Notes under the pieces: model-generated
Told to the model about the DNA's origin: nothing
Databases searched by the model: none
Seen by the model: the letters and a program-made list of their open reading frames with translations, nothing else
Shown here: piece by piece, positions 36,262 through 48,292 of the stretch
How positions within the stretch are numbered: position 1 is the stretch's first letter
Layout: the number at the start of each line of letters is the position of its first letter
Source of the DNA: Caprella mutica
Taxonomy: Eukaryota; Arthropoda; Malacostraca; Amphipoda; Caprellidae
Length of the DNA stretch: 64,000 nt
Reading direction: 5' to 3'
NCBI GenBank assembly: GCA_947561585.1
Contig: CANNZV010000506.1
Span: 248,001 to 312,000, forward strand
Position numbers and translations under genes: made by a program

Positions 36262-36950
36262 TATTTTCCCATGGTAGCGAGTAAGACGTAGCCACACCTC
36301 CAGTTTAACCTTAGAGACGGTTTATAATTTCTTGCGTGAATTAATGCTAATCTATTAACTGGATTATCAGAGCAGAGGGAGGAGTGATAGCACATCGAGT
36401 CTCGGATCAAAGATTCCATTTAACATTTAGAGAGAATGATAACCTTCTGCTTATGATTGATATATTAATTACTAATTACATTTGATAACATTGAAGAATA
36501 AAAATACATTGAAAGTGAAATGAACTGAAAGATCTGTAAGAAAAATGTATGTGTTTTTCTAATACTTTTATTTCTCGTTATTTTAATTAGTTCTTTCGCG
36601 TTGACATTTGATCAGGTTGCAGTAACTGGTAGTTACATTGATATCTTTTACCTGACGTTCAAATAAATACTGTTCGAGTGTCATTTTGAAAACTGTTTGA
36701 ACTACGTATTGGTCATATTAGGCGGCTTAACTACTATCAAAATGATATCGATATTTTAAGATATATCATGAAAATTAACTTCATTCACTCAATATTTACA
36801 ATATTAAGCTAATTATTTTATCAATAATTAATGAAGAAAATGATACATCCATTCATTTTTAAACTTCAAATCATTCTTTTAAGCCAATGTATTCAAACAC
36901 TCTGAATTTGCTTCAGATGACATTTTTCAGGTGAGTGGTTCAGGGGCGTA
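36262..36950. other. Unique intronic sequence with a recursive-splice-like site at its end
   Basis: No gene is seen. GACATTTTTCAG at 36919-36930 is followed by GTGAGTGG, an acceptor fused to a strong donor, although its pyrimidine tract is shorter than at 31932 or 52890. Confidence 0.4.
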
Positions 36951-37055
36951 ACCGTTTTCGATTAACGTAACTAAAGTCACGACTAATTACCTTAACAGTA
37001 TCGAAGCTTAACGTCACCTAATTACGGTAACGTAATACCTACCGTTACTTAAAGA
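36951..37055 (+). mobile_element. hAT-like transposon terminus (fragment)
   Basis: CAGGGGCGTAACCGTTTTCG opens a stretch of repeated AACGTAAC, TAACGTCAC and GGTAACGTAA strings ending CCGTTACTT. CAGGGGCGTA is typical of hAT terminal inverted repeats, and GTAACG-rich subterminal sequence suits the same group. No matching right end or 8-bp target duplication was found nearby, so this is a fragment or a chance resemblance. Confidence 0.4.
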
Positions 37056-40002
37056 ATCTTCCACAGACTCTCTATTTCGCTCTTCTTCTCAAAAGCAAAG
37101 CACAAAGTAATTTTTTAAGGACTCTTTATGCCAGTAAATTTCATCCGTGGTTGCTGACATTTTGAAATCCCCATAGCCTGTAATATATGATAAATAATGC
37201 CGTGGAGTCGACTCTTGCCAGCGAAAATATTTCATAAATTTCTAATCTGGTCTCCCAAGAAGCCGTCAGGTCGGCATTTTTGGCGCAGGTCTTGGCAAGT
37301 AGTGGCGACTGTGGTGTTATTATCTTCACTTTAGCGCATAATATGGATATGAGAGGCTGCTCTGCATCATTTTCCGTCTCGATCGCATCCTGTCATGAGC
37401 CAATAGGGACCAAAGCCACTTGTATATCTCAGGGCTTTGCGCATCACTTTCTTTATCCATATTTAACCTATACCAAGAAACTTATTGTTATCCCACAATT
37501 GAAATACGGAGTTTATTCTTTAAATTGAGGAAACTATATTAGGAATCTATTGCTGTACTTTTTGGCTATGTTTCATAACTATAGATTGTGATTTATAAGT
37601 TAATATTTATATTTGAATGTGCTCTTTTTAAGTTAAAATATAACGCATATTTAATACATTCGAATTCTTTTATTTATTCTTACATCTTCTTTAATTGTAG
37701 AATGTAGATTTCTCCATAATATTTCAACATTTATTCCTTATTTTAATTTCAATTATATAGGTACCATTTGCAATTCCTGTTGAATTCCTGGATATTATTC
37801 CTGTGAAAAGCTCACAGTCCATAGAACCAAAAGAAAATAGATCTTGAGTCGAGCACAATATTTTGCTGTGAATTATTGCTTCAAAATAGCGTGTGCATTT
37901 TAACACGGAGATTTTAGGCAAAAACATCTGGCGCTATTTTTACATAAGCACTAGGAACAGAAACATTTACAGACGGATTTAGCAACTGGTTAGCATTTTG
38001 TTCTGGTGTTTGATAATATTGAACATAGAATTTGAAAGTTATATATAGTTACTTAAATATATGAAAATATACTTACAGATAATTCAGTTCTGAAAGGATA
38101 TAAAAATGTATTGGTATTGAATGATTATAGTGAAATTAGTAAAATGAAATATTTATTTATCTAATCTAATTGTTATGCTATTTCCATATAAATGATTTGA
38201 AAATATTTATTCTACATAAATTGTCTGCAGATGAAGAAACAAGAGAAACCTTTGAAATACATTTTTCCTTCGCACTGAAAGGTACTTCATTTACAGTTGT
38301 GTTCTCCACCTTCCTTTTACAAATTTCCTTTATTTCTAGATTTCAACGTTCAACCACTAGCCAAGTACGCCTTTTTATTTCCTTAATATCTCTATTTAAC
38401 CATCTACTGCCTGGTGTGTTCTCTTTGTACCAGACTGAGAGCATACGAGGCACCTCAACGTTAGGTAAGTAAGTGCGTGTGGTCCCATAGGCCTAGGCAT
38501 TGTTGTTTCGGTGCAGCCTATTAGCCAGCCTACCCTGGTGATATCATTGTGCATCTGCACTTCAACAAAACCATAACGAATCGGTTTGTGTGACTTTTCA
38601 GGTATATAGAGATGTTAATGTCATTACTAAAGTGGCTCAACTTCCGCTGGTCTATGATGATGTTTGGAATTTTCTGTAATGGAGAAAATGTGCATTGTTA
38701 ACAGAGTCTGTGAATTGTATGTCCTTTTTAAATCACATTAAATTTTAAACCATGATAACCAAATATTAATTTATTAAGCTATAATTATAGAAATAAAGAC
38801 ATATACAGCACATGATATAATCTTTGTCTTCAATATTTTCCCAGTCTATTCTTGTGAATTCTTTTGTTTCCCTGATAGTTTTCTCCGTTTTATCGTGCAT
38901 TTGATCACCGTTGTCCCCTTTTGCCAATCCCCTCCTTTTGTCTTCTTATCATTCAGCGTACACTGACTCTCCCTTCGCTTCCGTTACTTTTTTGGTCATC
39001 TCCTGAAGAAGCCAAAGTGTTTTTCGCGGTTTGGTGGCCGCAGAGATGTTGTCAACACTCTACTCATTATTAGTAAGGCTATGGGAGAAGTTCGTTAACG
39101 GTGAAAGAGGCAGTTACTGTCCACTTTATTCGTTTTTTTAAATGGTAAAAGAGATTGAAAAGAACAATATTTATTGTTTTGAATTTACTAGGGAATATTT
39201 CAAACTGATTATTCACGACCGAGTCAATAGAAAAGTTTATCAGTAATTATTTTTGACAATTTTCCTATTTGCTGATATAAGATTTACTAATTTTAATTAT
39301 TGTAAATATTTTATAATTGGTCATGATACACGATGACAAACTTGTAAGATTTGTAAATAATAGGAAATTATAAACTTAGATCTAAAAAAAATTCTTCATA
39401 CGGGTACCTTTTCTTTAATAATTATTTTCTTATTCCCTAGTATTGAGTTACTGAATATAACAATAGTTACAGTTTATCAATATCATTTAATTGGAATAAT
39501 TAATAAATATAATTTGGAGAGTTGGAATGTATTTACATAATTAACACTTAAAAAATTGTCTAATTATTTACACTTAGTATTTGAACATTACTATCCAAAT
39601 GACAGTATAGCGAAATATACAATAGTGCATTAATTGTCGCTCACTACCGAGATTATACTCCTATGAGAGAATTTATTACCTACGTATTGTTCAGAGTATA
39701 TATTTTCTATATTGAATTAATCTTAATTAACTAACATCGAGCTGTGAATTAACGATCAATTTATTTTAATGGTTGTTTCATTGGCATCGGTGATTAGATT
39801 ATGTAGAGAGAAAAGAACGGCGATGGGAAACATTTTACAGCATCTCCTATTATTTTATTGCACTCTACTATTTACTATTGTCGTAGTTTCATTTTTATAT
39901 TTAGCGTTTTTTCTAATAGTTTACCAACCACCTAGTATATTTTTTAAAGTAATTTCTTACAAATTTACATATATATTTTTTCTCGTAGACTTTATTATTC
40001 AC
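37056..40002. other. Intronic sequence, partly complex
   Basis: 37080-37520 and 38880-39100 are less AT-rich. 38231-38465 shows a possible exon (see findings). A very strong donor-like GTAAGTAAG lies at 38466 with no convincing matching acceptor in phase. No gene is assigned. Confidence 0.4.
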
Positions 40003-40215
40003 GTAATTTCATTTATTCCATTTTACACGTAATCTCATTTATTCCATTATTCACGTAATTTCATATGTTTCATTATTCACGTTATTTCATTTATTTCATT
40101 ATTCACGTAATTTCATTCATTTCATTATTCACGTAATTTATATATTTCACTATTCACGTAATTTCATATATATTATTATTCACGTTTTCAATTCACGTAG
40201 TTTCATATATTTTTA
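40003..40215. repeat. ~26-bp AT-rich minisatellite
   Basis: Eight degenerate copies of ATTATTCACGTAATTTCATT plus TATTTC. The CACGTAAT core is the constant part. Confidence 0.85.
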
Positions 40216-42179
40216 ACGTATCTCCATACTTTTCCTCCAAGTACGCAGTTTATTCTTTTCCAATAGGTGCTAATTATTTTGTTCACTGTTAATTGCACCA
40301 CATCGGTCCAGTGAGTAGTTCAGTGGTTCTAATTAGCAGTGAGTACCCAATGGTTACAGAACCACTGCGGTTATCCTATAACCAATTAGAAGGTGCTTTT
40401 CTAACCATAACCACCCACTGCAGCAGACAGTGTAATACCACCCACAGACTGTAATAAAAAACTTTAAAATATCAGTGAAAAAATACCTTTTTGTGATAAG
40501 TCAAAAAAAAAATTTGATAAAAAATTTAAAGTATAAAAAAAAATTATGATCAAAAAATTAAAGTAAAAAAAATTTAATGTAAGTTAACCTACAAAGGTTA
40601 TTTTTTTAATTTGTTGATGATAGTACACCTTAATTACCTTTTTTCACTAACTAATTAAGACATAAACATCGAAAAAGGTGTAGAGGAAATTACTCACTTA
40701 ATATCTCTTCCATGCCGTGTATCTGCAGTAAAAAATAAAGAATTAAAAGGTTATTGTAGTTATCATTAAAAGAAAAAAGAGGCGATAAATAAATATATAG
40801 TATCTTTATAATGGAATTGTGAAGTCTTTCCCCCATGCAATATTGTATAGGGGAAATAATGATTATTTGCATGAACTGTATGGAAAAATGTGATAGGGAT
40901 AATAGTGTATCTATTTCATAAACAATTAAATAAATGGAGATGATTTAAATGAAATTATACTAGTCTATATTGAAAAGATTATAATTATTATTATTCATTT
41001 AATTCATTATTTATTGGGAAATATTTTTTGAAATTTTAGAAATTTATACGAAAATATCAGAGTAAAACCAGAAATTTGTTACTATTTTTGTTATTATTTT
41101 TAGTTTCAATAAAAGAATAGATTGCTCTAGGACTAATACTGCTTCTTTTAGCAGCTGTTTCTTACGAAATCTCCACTCGTATCTGTGCCAACATCTGTCT
41201 TTTATCACCTGCTTAAATAATTGGGCAGGTGCAATAGTCGTGTGGACGGGGTGTCATCAGTATGGACGGGGTATCATCATCTTGTACCCATTGTTAGGCC
41301 TTAGTCCTATTACCCACTAGGCCTAGTTTGTACAGGTTCTAAGTTTATCATTGGTACGTCCAAATTTAAAAATATTTAAAATATGAGATAATTATTGAGA
41401 AAGAAGGAGATATTCTTTTACATCTTAAGAAGATAATATACAATTAACACTATTATTCATATTAGTTCAGTGTAAAATAAAACATTAGTTATAACGAACC
41501 TACATCTGTAGTGAATTTTTTTAGTTTAGTCTACCACAAATTGCCTTAAGTTTTCTATGAATCTCTATATAGTAAATTAGTTGTATTTCATGAAAGAGAA
41601 GCTCTACCAGTGCAACTCTTCTATAGTGAAGTCATATGTAGTGAACTATCTTGATTTTATAAGTTCTGAGAAATAAATACCCTGTATAATGAATTTATTT
41701 AAAAAGAAAGGAAATATTTGTATAGTCAGCCATGAAAAGACCAGTTTTCTATTCATCTCTCAAATCTTCTATAGTGAACTAGTTGGAGTTCACTATAGAG
41801 GAGTTCCCCTGTTGTATATATTTGCACTCTAGTACTGTACTAATAATATAGTAACTCTAACCTTGAGTACACAGTGTACCCATAAGAGTGGTATTAGGTA
41901 TCTGGGTACACGCACCTGCCTAGAACTGGCGGTAAAACCTGCTCCTACCTGCCGAGATGCGCACTCTGTTATACCATAGCTAATAAATAATTATTTTGTT
42001 TATTTTATTGTCTTTTTTATTTTAGAATATAAATACTCTTCATTCTGTGATTATTTTTCTAGTTTACTCATATATTAATAATACTGATCTTTGTTATAAT
42101 TATATTTTGCAGTGATCTTTAATATTATATTTTGCAATTGTCTTTTATTTTTAATTTTACATGCTCTCTTTTTGAATAG
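40216..42179. other. Intronic sequence with small inverted and direct repeats
   Basis: 40480-40610 is A-rich. TGGACGGGGTGTCATCA at about 41246 is repeated once, 24 bp on, with one change. A perfect hairpin (CTATAGTGAACT with AGTTCACTATAG) lies at 41769-41798. No gene is recognised. Confidence 0.45.
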
Positions 42180-42203
42180 AATATCATCAGTCGGATATAG
42201 CAG
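42180..42203 (+). CDS. Candidate 24-nt microexon (phase 1-1), low confidence
   Basis: An acceptor with a fair pyrimidine tract (CATGCTCTCTTTTTGAATAG) precedes 24 bases that end GCAG and are followed by the donor GTAATT. This is the same donor hexamer and the same preceding GCAG as exon 1. Entered in phase 1, the phase in which exon 1 ends, it reads EYHQSDIA without a stop and leaves in phase 1 again. Including or skipping it would therefore not shift the frame. Such 3n microexons are common in neural cell-surface genes. The evidence is limited to splice-site form and phase, and by chance a piece this short will often be open. Confidence 0.22.
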
Positions 42204-42659
42204 GTAATTTATAAGACTTTCCTATTAACATCATGATAATTAATTCAGCTATTTAATGATTGAATAAATAAAGAATAAGCTTCATAATGAATAATTTTAT
42301 TTATGGTTTCTTATTAACTGAAGAAAAGAAATAAATTGTAAAAATAAAATATGGAATTGTAGGAATTGTATAATATATTCTTGTTGATATTTATTAGGTT
42401 TCCGTCAGTTTGAAAATATTCAATATTCATTATTAGATTTGAATACTCATTATAATGAAAAAATGATTATAAAAGTTTTACTTTCATTATGATTTACTTT
42501 ATTTTATAACCTAGTAATTAATTTTGAGAAGTATGTGCCAGTAATTTTAATTATTCAAACTTCACATATGTCAATCACTTATCTTTCTATCATTCAGAAT
42601 ATCATTAATTATTTATAGGAAGTTAACATATCTAGTATTTATATTAATTTAGTATATAA
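42204..42659. other. AT-rich intronic sequence
   Basis: Nothing is recognised. Confidence 0.5.
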
Positions 42660-42810
42660 ACATAGCTTTTCTGCATCCATCAGCATTGTCACCGACTAGG
42701 GAAAGTTTTTTTCATGGAGCCACTTTCCTTTCTGACTGCTTCTCCCAGTCCCTTGTATTTATTTCCTTTTGACGTCAGCGATATGGCCTTTTGTTCCGAA
42801 GCAGACGGCA
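42660..42810 (-). repeat. Dispersed repeat family B, copy 3
   Basis: Its reverse complement carries TACAAGGGACTGGGAGAAGC and AGTCAGAAAGGAAAGTGGCT, then GGTGACAATGCTGATGGATG. This is the best-preserved match to 2215-2425, and its plus strand matches 23040-23165. In one frame the complement reads DWEKQSERKVAP before a stop, but no known protein was recognised. Confidence 0.8.
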
Positions 42811-43070
42811 AAACCTTATGATATTAATTTATCAGCATAAAAATGACCGAATGTTTAATCAGAAATGAATAACAACTAACAATAAGTTAATTCACACTAA
42901 ATGCAAAGGGAATAGTTACCTTAGCGCTAATTGGCTCATTGTGCTAATGACGGCAGAGAAGTTTCCATCTAACCCAATTACTGGAATTAACCAAAGTGAA
43001 GTGATTGATCAGATTGGCCACTGCAGTGTACTTGGGTAGCTACACTGTTGTGTGCATTTTATCGGTAGGT
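42811..43070. other. Unique spacer
   Basis: Ordinary sequence without a recognised feature. Confidence 0.4.
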
Positions 43071-43270
43071 TTACAATTTGGGAGCGATCGTGTCAATGGT
43101 CAAGGTCATTTATAACTCAATAACTCAAAAAAGTATTCAACCAAACTGGGTGAAATTTGGTGGTACGATTGGTCAACATTCAGGAACAATTTGATAAAAA
43201 TTTTGGGTCGATTGGGTCAAATGTCAACGTCAAAGACCTTATTGAAATTTGGATGGTCAAGGTCTTTTTA
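43071..43270 (+). repeat. Dispersed repeat family C, copy 2
   Basis: It shares AACTCAAAAAAGTATTCAAC, TGAAATTTGGTGGTACGATTGG and GGAGCGATCGTGTCAATGGT with 28441-28640, but in a permuted order. The family may have an internally tandem structure. GGTCAAGGTC strings occur three times. Confidence 0.75.
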
Positions 43271-46200
43271 TAAGTGGTGGCGAAGGCATGCACTCTACAA
43301 GTGTCCGTTATAGCTTAAAATGAAGGAACATTGAAGAGTTCAATAAATTAATTACCCGTCTATACTTTCACTATATATCAACGTGTTCAGAACAATAATT
43401 AATGAGCCTAATTACCTAGGTTTACTTACCTAACTAACTATGTGTTCATTTTGATGAATCAAAGAGAGTCCATCAAAGGGGTCACATTTGATGTTTTTAG
43501 TCTACTCTGTCGAAAACATATTGACAACTGTGACTCCGCCCTCATTAATATCCTCTGCCTTATCGAATTACTACCTTTTTGTTATATCGGCAATCTTGTG
43601 ACATGATGAATGGTATCGACAACATGACACCAGAAGATAAAGTTTGTGTTATTGATATGATAAATCAAACGGTGACCCTTATTATATTATTAATTTAAAG
43701 AATGAATAATACACGCTGTGAATTCCAATAAATTTGCATGGCAAAAATAACATTCTATTAGTTAATTAGTTAGATCAAAATGTACCACAAAGTTAATATA
43801 AACCTGTAAATTGTATAAGGCGATAAACATCTAGTATTTTAAGATAGCAGTTGCTTTATTTCAGGAATATCAGTGATATGGTAAAACATTCTGCCCTTCC
43901 CCGGCATGATATATTTGAGCGGCTGATTGCTCTCCGATATGAGAAGGAAATGAAGTCTGCTTTGAATTTTCATCAGGAGTCGAGGGGAAGCATAATCATA
44001 ATAAATGACGGCGCTTCTTAGTCCAGCTAATTTCCGACCCTCGATGATTGAAACCTTCAGTGGACAGTCATGCAGCTATATAGGGGGCACCCTGTATATT
44101 ATCACTAGGGGAATAAGGGACATGATTCTTTGGAGGATTACAGACCATTTTTATCCATGGATAATTAGAAAGAGTTATCGATAGGAGATTATATCAGAAA
44201 GAATATTGCTGAAGAATATCATTATACTAGCGTTTTTATATATAAATTCGTATTATTGGAGTAATATTTGTTTGAACATTATCTTCCTAATTCTTAGAGT
44301 ACCTAATTCATTAATGTTACCTGCACATTAATATGCTTTGATAGTTAATTCTCATCGATTAATCAGCCAGAATAGGAAGTGCAGATATGGCCGATCTCTA
44401 ATCCTATGGACTCAACTGGATATTAGACTTATAGAATAATAATAATCAGCTTATGAATTGCACGAGAATATTTAATGAGGCTTCATTAGCCGAAATGGAT
44501 AAACTAATGCATCTTTGACTTATTTAATGCATTCCATACATAATGCAGTGGACCTGAAGACGATTAAGCAAAATTATATTGACTTCAAGTTTAAATTCAA
44601 TCGACTTTATTAATAAGTTCAAGTTGTAATGAAGTTAACTTGCGTTAATAAGTTTAATATTCCTGCAGGTTATATAGAAACGGTCTCTCATTATAATTCG
44701 AAATATGAATATTGATGCTTTCCAATATAGGCGGTGTACTCGTTAGAAGTGTATGCTTATTTGCAATGATTAGCCAATTTCCTTTTATCAACACCTGTGC
44801 TCTGGCCTTTTCTGTAAATGAAGCAATGGCAAATATTTCAGACTACAGTCTTATAATATGAAAACTTAAATAATACCGATAAAATTCCTAAAACAAGTAA
44901 TTTGAGTTTCAATTTTTGAAACCGTGACACGGTGTTATAGTGTCCTGGTGCTGCAATGCATGCAATAATCCTTTGCGAGCGCTGTAAATGGTCGCCTGTA
45001 GCCGGCCATTGCATACTTTGTTTCTGAAGTTAATTAAATCACATTCCAGATTGCCTGGATAGTAGAAGGTACACAAGTGACTCTCTATTAAAAGTGAATG
45101 CTAGGACACTCCAGCCTGCCTCTCTGGCGGGACTAAATTTGGCGAACAGATATTGCCGACAGCTTCTGCAATCTGGAGTGACGCGGTGGAATGCCTTGTT
45201 GCTTTCTCTACGAATATTGGTTCTATCCACTTGATTGAATTTAGTACAGTTAGTTATTCGATGCAGTGACTACACTAAATTGGTTTAGATGGTATCGCAG
45301 GATCTCCTTTTCCTTGTTTCACAAATTGACATCGTGATAAACCCTTCAGTTTGTTTATAAATAAATACCTAAGTCTATTCTTGAGAAAAAGCTTCGAACA
45401 TTTCATCACGAAATGGCTTCAGGGAGCAGCGGAGTAATTTAGATAAACAAAGTCTTGTAGCTCCCTGACCTCCTCATCCAATATTCTGAGACCTTCTAGA
45501 CCTTCTTCTGAAACACACTGGAGCGCCACTTTTACGACCAATAATGTTTTTATACCTTCAATTAATGTCTGGCAGCTTCCTTAGGCTTCTTCTTCACTTG
45601 ACCCGAAACTCTGGCACTCCTTTTATTTCCAAGTGGCCCCTTGGCTTCAATAATTTCCCTTTTATTTGCCGGGTCAAAATTTCACTCATCTCCGCTAGCT
45701 CTGGAGTTGGTTCTCGAGTTACGTTACATTTTACGATTGTTTTATCTACCTGAGGCTAAGAAGGAAATCTCAGATTGTTGTTCCTTTTCAACTCGTGTAT
45801 GTTTTATGGATCTCCATTGTATTTAAAGTGTATCTTACTTATTATTTAGTGCATTGTACTTTGAATTACTGGTAGAGCATTAAACTGCAATTTATAGTAC
45901 TTCTTGTTCGTTTAAAATATCCTTAGATCATTTTGAATGAAAGTATGTTGACAGAATGTTGCTTTAGTCTTTTTTAAGTCTATGGCTCTAGGGCTCGATT
46001 TTATATGAGGGAATTTGTTTTTGATGTACTTAAAACATTTTCCCAATGTATTGAATTGTCTTTTTGACCGGATATTCATTCAGAAAGCGTTCATTATTAT
46101 TATTTAAACCAAATGATCCAGTGCAACATACCATATTCAACTCCAATCTGCCTAATTTAACTTCTAAAACTACCAAACGTGATCACATTAACTCGCTAGA

Positions 46201-47465
46201 TTGAAATGCCATTTAAATCAATTCTCTGCAGCTAGCAGAAACGCTGGCAAATTAAACACCTGTCAATGTCGCCGCATTTCAATTTGTGACGCAGTCGTGC
46301 GTGCTCTAACGAACCCTCATGACGCGTGTGCGCCCTAATTGACGCACATAAACTTTGCGATCTTTGTTGCGCCATTTACTTTGCTATGTTTTTTTTAACG
46401 TGATGGTTGTTGTGAATTGATCTTGACAGAAAATTTAGAAAGAATCATTTTTTTAAGCTTTATGGCTAACCCGAAAATATATTTTAGATATTTCTCCATG
46501 TTGCAATTTTTTTAACATTTCAATTCATGTACCATTTATCTAATTCAGAATTTTCTGTATTGTCATATACACTTCTTGGTATAGAAATAAAATATTTACG
46601 GTTTTGAATATTGTTACTGAAAATGCTTATATAATAACTCTCAAACTACTCAATGGACAGAATAAACCACTAAAGCCTTTGAAAATGCTCCCAAATTCAA
46701 ACACTTGCTTATTCTGCTATTTAGGTTGTGTTTGCAATAGCATTTTTGGCGGGGATAACAATTCTCATTTGTCTTTTTGATAGGCAGCTTAATACAGAAA
46801 TATGAATGGTACTAAACTGGAGCTGGTGAAAGGGTTCCAGAGCAGCATTTCTGTTTCCAGGGCCTTTTTATCACTGGCAACTGGAGTTCGAAATTTACAT
46901 GAGCATTGTGTTGCCATGAACATTTAGTTAAAAAGAAATTTAGGTAGCTATTATCGGAAATTTAGCAGAATATTTTTATAATCTATTATGTTATATTGTT
47001 TATTTATAGTATTTCAATTATCTTTTCTCTATCTACTAAAAAAATATCTTTCATGTTACGGATCTGTAAAGAATTCTATTTAATAAGTTTTATTTGAGTG
47101 TATGAGAGATAATAACTATTTTTTAACTATAATAGTGAATGTATTTGTATTTCTTTTATTACGTAAATATTTGTTAGTTAATATATGTAGACTGCAATAA
47201 AATAGAGTGTCACTAAACCTTCTTCGCTGAAGGGGTATATTTTTCCTCACCCAAACTTCAGATTTTAGTTTTGATGAGCAAATGCTAATAAGAACTTATT
47301 TAAACATCATTAAAATAGTCTTTGCTAATAATAATATAGCTTTCACATCAAGATCTAAAGTCATCTCATTAAAAAGTTCTGAAATGAGTTTCGAAAGTTG
47401 ATATCCCTGATAAATAGAACCAAATTATTACTATAAAAGAAAGTAATTTATATTCATACGGAATA
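43271..47465. other. Complex intronic block, candidate regulatory DNA
   Basis: 43860-46400 is largely non-repetitive and less AT-rich. 46230-46390 is notable for TGACGCA and CACCTG strings (see findings). Short frames at 45039-45230 and 45544-45826 lie on opposite strands and show no domain. 46400-47465 returns to AT-rich sequence. Confidence 0.45.
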
Positions 47466-47887
47466 CATTATAGACGGATAGTCGGAGCGAGCGAGCGCGT
47501 CTCCTCGGTCCATTCATAGCGCCAAAGTTTTTCATTAGTTATTAGAAGTATTTCGAGATATATAGCGAAATGAGTCCATTTTATACTTATCATCACGGTA
47601 CTCATTATTCAGAAATGTTGCCTTAATTGTTGACAGTATTTTTAGGAGTAATTTAGCAAGTTTGATTTCTTTGGAGAGTGCGGGGCAGCGTTGTTAATTT
47701 TTCCCCCCAGTCTCAGATATATACCTAAGTTTGTTATGGAAAAGTCGGATGCACGCATTCGGAGTCCCCGTAAAGATAATTTAAAGTTTCCGATAAAATT
47801 TGTTCATTATTTTTGTAGCGCCGTAATTGGTTGAGGTGAACATTGGAGAAAAAAGATGATTGGCTACTATGGTGATGAGATTTTACA
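47466..47887. other. Distinct segment of unlike composition, possible inserted element
   Basis: From GACGGATAGTCGGAGCGAGC to GATTGGCTACTATGGTGATG the sequence is richer in CpG and GC than its flanks and has no frame of note. It directly abuts the polypurine array. It could be an interspersed repeat or a conserved non-coding segment. Confidence 0.35.
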
Positions 47888-48292
47888 GTGGGGGGAGTAT
47901 GGGGGGAAGTGAGTGGGGGAGTGAGTGGGGGAAATGAGAGAGTGGGTTGAATAGGGAAGGGAATTTTGCAGTGAGTGGGGGTAGTGAGGGAGTGAGTGGG
48001 GGAGTATAGAGAAAGGAGTGGAGTTACTGGAGGAGTCGGGAAGGAGTGAGTGGCGAAAGGGTGGGGGAGTGAGTGGGGGGAGGGAGGGAGTGAGTGGAAG
48101 AAGTTGGGGAGTGAGTGGAGGAATTGGTGGAGTGAATGGGGGAAATGAGTGGAGAAGTGGGGGAGAAGTAGAGGAGTGAATGGTGGAAGTGGGGTGAGTG
48201 AATGGGGGAAGTGGGGGGAGTGAATGGGGGAAGTGGGGGGAGTGAGGGGAGTGAGTGGGGGAAGTGGAAGGAGTGAGTTGGGATAGTTGTGA
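47888..48292. repeat. Polypurine G-rich minisatellite
   Basis: Over about 400 bp the plus strand is almost pure purine, built of variable GAGTGAGTGGGGGA units of about 14 bp and longer composites (GTGAATGGGGGAAGTGGGG). Many G4-G6 runs occur. The minus-strand proline/serine-rich frame is an artefact of the array. Confidence 0.92.

Noticed and set aside
38456..38475. Very strong donor-like GTAAGTAAG as proof of an exon end
   Set aside because: The nearest good acceptor (TCTCTTTGTACCAG, about 38434) gives an immediate stop in the phase required by exon 1, so the site is kept only as part of a weak exon hypothesis.
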